Part shown: positions 14,848 to 17,303 of the stretch, piece by piece
Position numbering within the stretch: position 1 is the first letter of the stretch
Layout of the letters: each line of letters opens with the position of its first letter
Origin: JBBQBM01 sp038317375
Lineage (GTDB): Bacteria; Patescibacteriota; Saccharimonadia; Saccharimonadales; JAGQMS01
Assembly: GCA_038317375.1 (NCBI GenBank)
Contig: JBBQBM010000006.1
Location: forward strand, 1 to 17,303
Direction of reading: 5' to 3'
Length of the DNA stretch: 17,303 nt
Position numbers and translations under genes: made by a program
The notes under the pieces: model-generated
What the model saw: the letters and a program-made list of their open reading frames with translations, nothing else
The model's database searches: none
Told to the model about the DNA's origin: nothing

Positions 14848-15900
14848 ATGATGTTAAAAAAGAATCAACAGGGAATGGCGTCGTTAGTTATATGTATGCT
14901 TCTAATGATAATTATTTCGCTCATGACACTGTCTTTCGCAACTCTATCGAGGCGCGAGCAACGCCAAGCGCTAGATAAGCAACTCGCTACCCAAGCGTTT
15001 TATGCCGCCGAAACAGGTATAAACGATGCTGCCAAGGCAATTCTCGACAAGACTTTAACTACCGATGTACTTGACTGCAGCGCAATCGAACAAGCAAAGA
15101 TTAATCCAACAGGAATAAGCGGTACTTTAGACGCCTCCTCTAGTACCATTAGAACCTGCGTATTTGTCGATCAGTCACCGTCTCAGATCGACGACGTGGT
15201 GGGTGAAACCGAGTCAACTGTCTTCCCAATCTCGGCGACCAACATTGCATCTATAGATATTTATTGGGAGAACGACTCTGCTGTGGCGATACCGGAATTT
15301 CCAGCCCTAGACACCGCAGCCGGGTCATTCACTACAGATGCTGGCTGGGTTAACGAGAGACCGGGCGTTTTAGTAATCCAGTTAATTCCTTTTCCGGCGA
15401 CAGGTACAGACAGAACAACAATCGCTAATAACACAATCTATGTTTTGGGCTTCCCGACCTCTAGTAGTTCTAACCAATCGGCCAATGGTACTACTTCAAA
15501 TGGTCAGATTCTTACAGGAGGATGCGCAAGTGCGAACACGGGTGCGCCTAACAACTGGCCGAGACAGTGCAAGGTCTCGATAACCGGTCTGACGAATCAG
15601 AAGTATTATATTAGACTAAAAGCGATTTATGACCCTGTCCACATAACTATCGAAGCGAAGGATGGTTCTGGTGTCCGATTACCATTAGTTGGCGCACAGG
15701 TTCTAATCGATTCAACGGGTCGTGCCAATGACGTCACTAAGCGCATTAAAATCTATAACCCTATTAGGTCCAGCGCCAGCCTTCCAGGCTCAGTATTAGA
15801 GATTGGCGGTGATCTATGCAAACGCCTTCTCTCAAATCCGGTTGACACTACGACGGACACCCCTTCGATATTATCGTGCGTTCCAAGCTATCAACCTTAA
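14848..15900 (+). CDS. PilX-like minor pilin
   Basis: The 350-aa product has a leader ending QQG and then M10ASLV, with a long hydrophobic stretch to about residue 32, and then SRREQRQALDKQLATQAFYAAETG, a match to the PilX N-terminal region (ERxxA...D...A..AAE). As usual for PilX, the +5 position is not Glu. The body is large for this family (beta-rich, with LTNQKYYIRLKAIYDPVHITIEA near the C terminus). It is the last gene of the minor pilin operon, 2 bases after the previous stop. ATG 14848 or 14851 could be used. AAGG near 14833 is the nearest SD-like sequence and is rather far. Confidence 0.85.
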   Translation: MMLKKNQQGMASLVICMLLMIIISLMTLSFATLSRREQRQALDKQLATQAFYAAETGINDAAKAILDKTLTTDVLDCSAIEQAKINPTGISGTLDASSSTIRTCVFVDQSPSQIDDVVGETESTVFPISATNIASIDIYWENDSAVAIPEFPALDTAAGSFTTDAGWVNERPGVLVIQLIPFPATGTDRTTIANNTIYVLGFPTSSSSNQSANGTTSNGQILTGGCASANTGAPNNWPRQCKVSITGLTNQKYYIRLKAIYDPVHITIEAKDGSGVRLPLVGAQVLIDSTGRANDVTKRIKIYNPIRSSASLPGSVLEIGGDLCKRLLSNPVDTTTDTPSILSCVPSYQP

Positions 15901-15967
15901 GAACCTGATACTTACCCGCAGTTTTAGGCGACCCTCATTAAGCTTTTTAGTTGCCAAAGGTGTCGAC

Positions 15968-16135
15968 ATGGAGCCTGCGCTTGAGACAGTTTTGGTGCGA
16001 CAAGAAAACACAGAACGGGCCGTATATTACTACAGTGAAGTGAGTATTGGACTAGGCAAGCCAAAAGTGGCCAAGAAGATGAGGGGTGTCTTTAGCTCAG
16101 CTAAAGAGCAGTCTTATCTGGCGCGGGTTTCATGA
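15968..16135 (+). CDS. Possible 55-aa ORF between the pilus operon and xer
   Basis: An ATG at 15968 preceded by AAAGGTG (15956-15962) opens 55 codons ending in TGA. The product begins MEPALETVLVRQENTE, is hydrophilic with no membrane segment or motif, and I do not recognise it. It overlaps the 3' end of xer (opposite strand) by 6 bases, and its frame extends upstream into the end of the PilX-like gene. It may be a real small protein or simply open frame in a convergent spacer. Confidence 0.3.
   Translation: MEPALETVLVRQENTERAVYYYSEVSIGLGKPKVAKKMRGVFSSAKEQSYLARVS
16089..16107. terminator. Palindromic hairpin between the convergent operon and xer
   Basis: TCTTTAGCTCAGCTAAAGA is a perfect 19-base palindrome around a central C, giving an 8-bp stem with a TCA loop on either strand. 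It lies just past the stop of xer on the minus strand and after the pilus genes on the plus strand. There is no T-run on either side, so a bidirectional terminator role is uncertain. Confidence 0.3.
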
Positions 16136-17047
16136 CGACCCTTTGTGGTGGAACTTCTCGTGCACAGCCTTTAGGTGTGGGTCGGTGATGTGCGTATAAA
16201 TCTGAGTAGTCGATATGCTGCTATGTCCAAGGAGTGTCTGAACGCTTCTTATATCTGCTCCGTTCATTAGTAGATCGGTCGCGAAGCTATGCCTTAGTGT
16301 GTGTGGCGAAACGTGTTTAGTGATCCCGGCAAGCAGGGCGTATTTCTGGATGATTCGTTGAACACTCCTTGCAGTTAGACGTTTAAAGTTCCCGTCTCTG
16401 CTAATTGTATGATTTGCACTAGCGCTCAGAAATAGGGGTGGCAGGCTGTCGGTGCGCCCCATTAAGTACTTTTCGAGGCAACTGGCCGCTTGTTCGCTAA
16501 CGAATATCGCTCGATCCTTTTGCCCTTTGCCTCGAACCGAGAATTCCCGTCGCTTGAGGTTAATATGTTCACGGTTAAGGCCAACAAGTTCAGAGACCCG
16601 CAGGCCAGAAGAAAAGAGTAGTTCCAGCATCGCTTTATCTCGAAGCCCCGAGGGGCTACTCGCATCCGGGGTGTTGATAAGTCTTTCAACATCCTCAGAA
16701 CTTAAGAAGTTCACTTCCTTCTTAGCCACTTTTGCCAGCTCAATCTTATCTGGTGCTAATGTGGGGATATCACGCCGCAAGCACCACCGTAAGAAGTTGC
16801 GAAGAGCTATAAGATGATAATTTTGCGTAGCGCGGCTAAGGTCTTGGCCTCGGCCTGAGGCCAAACGGTTTAACCACAGCCGCCACTTTCTAATAAGTTC
16901 GGAGTCGATATCCTCGGTCGTAATATCTCCGGCAAAGTCGCTCAGCCTGTCGAGGTAGTGGTGATAATTAGCGATGGTCTTATCCGAACGGCCCCTCTCT
17001 ATTTCTAGGTATTCTAGGTATTGTAGTATGGCTTGTTTATAGTTCAC
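16130..17047 (-). CDS. xerD: Xer-family tyrosine recombinase
   Basis: The 305-aa protein has the length and two-domain layout of XerC/XerD: a SAM-like N-terminal DNA-binding domain (about 1-95) and a catalytic domain with all six residues in place, R150 (SGLRVSEL), K174 (RGKGQKDR), H249 and R252 (SPHTLRHSFA), H275 (LLGHSS) and Y284 (TTQIYTH). The spacing parallels E. coli XerD with small offsets. Its likely role is resolving chromosome dimers at a dif site, not pilus work. The GTG start is supported by a TATACT -10 about 10 bases upstream. XerC, XerD or a single XerA-type enzyme cannot be told apart here, so the symbol is provisional. Confidence 0.88.
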   Translation of the reverse strand: MNYKQAILQYLEYLEIERGRSDKTIANYHHYLDRLSDFAGDITTEDIDSELIRKWRLWLNRLASGRGQDLSRATQNYHLIALRNFLRWCLRRDIPTLAPDKIELAKVAKKEVNFLSSEDVERLINTPDASSPSGLRDKAMLELLFSSGLRVSELVGLNREHINLKRREFSVRGKGQKDRAIFVSEQAASCLEKYLMGRTDSLPPLFLSASANHTISRDGNFKRLTARSVQRIIQKYALLAGITKHVSPHTLRHSFATDLLMNGADIRSVQTLLGHSSISTTQIYTHITDPHLKAVHEKFHHKGSS

Positions 17048-17057
17048 TCTGCATATC

Positions 17058-17063
17058 AGTATA
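17058..17063 (-). promoter_or_regulatory. -10 box TATACT upstream of xer
   Basis: On the minus strand TATACT lies 10 bases before the GTG at 17047, so any leader would be only a few bases. No clear -35 and no strong SD are present. It shares the 118-base divergent spacer with the uppP promoter. Confidence 0.4.
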
Positions 17064-17148
17064 GCCTATTTATGATACCGCATCTATATATTTACAGGGG
17101 TAATCGATGAATAACAAATGTGTTCAGCTAGTACTACAACCAACAGTC

Positions 17149-17157
17149 TGTTAGTAT
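17149..17157 (+). promoter_or_regulatory. Extended -10 for a leaderless uppP mRNA
   Basis: TGTTAGTAT (TGN plus TAGTAT at 17152-17157) ends 8 bases before the ATG at 17166. No SD is visible. It is the same arrangement as in the pilus genes but in an unrelated housekeeping gene. Confidence 0.4.
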
Positions 17158-17165
17158 CTGTAATA

Positions 17166-17303
17166 ATGACAATTATCGATTCTTTAGTACTAGGAGGTGT
17201 GCAGGGGATAACAGAATTCATCCCCGTATCTAGCTCCGGACATCTAATTTTAGCCGAAAAGTTTTTAGGGCTACAAAATAATTCTACCTTCGGAGTTCTC
17301 TTA
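17166..17303 (+). CDS. uppP: Undecaprenyl-diphosphatase UppP (BacA), N-terminal part
   Basis: The first 46 codons are present and the gene runs off the window. The segment GGVQGITEFIPVSSSGHLIL (residues 10-29) is the signature first motif of UppP/BacA, containing the conserved Glu (E17) and the SSSGH segment. The enzyme is a membrane phosphatase that recycles undecaprenyl diphosphate for cell-wall synthesis. It is divergent from xer. Confidence 0.93.
   Translation, partial: MTIIDSLVLGGVQGITEFIPVSSSGHLILAEKFLGLQNNSTFGVLL

Noticed and set aside
15803..15967. Frameshifted extension of the PilX-like protein
   Set aside because: The PilX-like frame ends in a normal TAA with a plausible C terminus. 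The other open frame shows no PilX similarity, so I do not call a frameshift.
16452..16817. Plus-strand open frame opposite xer
   Set aside because: It overlaps the conserved catalytic part of the recombinase and has Ser/Arg-rich shadow composition.
16130..17047. Phage or integrative-element integrase
   Set aside because: Length, domain layout and spacing of the six catalytic residues follow chromosomal XerC/XerD. No tRNA, att repeats or phage genes are nearby.
17048..17165. dif site for the Xer recombinase in its upstream spacer
   Set aside because: TATCAGTATAG and TTATGATA are only loosely symmetric, and there is no good match to 11-6-11 dif arms.

Overview
The window looks like a chromosomal segment of a Candidate Phyla Radiation bacterium, most likely a Saccharibacteria (TM7) member. 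This rests on gene content and sequence style, not on a marker gene. A complete cytoplasmic-membrane type IV pilus (T4P) set is present with no secretin (PilQ) or PilP, as expected for a cell without a classical outer membrane. Surface proteins carry Ig-like repeats and the minor pilins have a CPR-like style. UGA is used as an ordinary stop (pilM, pilN, pilO and pilT all end in TGA), which argues against the UGA-recoding Gracilibacteria/Absconditabacteria.

Layout: (1) 1-970: a single lipoprotein gene with a much higher GC body than its neighbours, a near-consensus promoter containing a perfect 16-bp palindrome, a strong Shine-Dalgarno (SD), a 13-bp inverted repeat on either side and a 3' hairpin. 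(2) 982-2385: an apolipoprotein N-acyltransferase-like (Lnt) membrane enzyme. (3) 2407-4623: a large secreted protein with a Pro-rich linker and an Ig-like domain, a candidate pilus-linked surface protein. (4) 4680-11437: a tightly packed operon pilM-pilN-pilO-(81-aa membrane protein)-pilB-pilT-pilC. (5) 11516-11989: the major pilin, with its own promoter, a good SD and a terminator hairpin. (6) 12058-12843: prepilin peptidase. (7) 12880-15900: four overlapping or closely spaced minor pilin genes ending in a PilX-like protein. (8) 16130-17047, minus strand: a Xer-type tyrosine recombinase. (9) 17166-end, plus strand: the beginning of uppP.

The pilus genes cover the expected machine. PilM/N/O form the inner platform, PilB is the extension motor, PilT the retraction motor, PilC the membrane platform, PilD the leader peptidase/methylase, and there is one major pilin plus four minor pilins. 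The upstream Ig-domain protein could sit on the pilus or cell surface.

The most interesting signal is regulatory. Almost every gene that heads a transcription unit has a -10 hexamer, often with an extended TGN, only 6-8 bases before its start codon, which predicts leaderless mRNAs. Internal operon genes and two special cases (the lipoprotein and the major pilin) have clear SD sequences instead. No tRNA, rRNA, CRISPR array or insertion sequence was seen.
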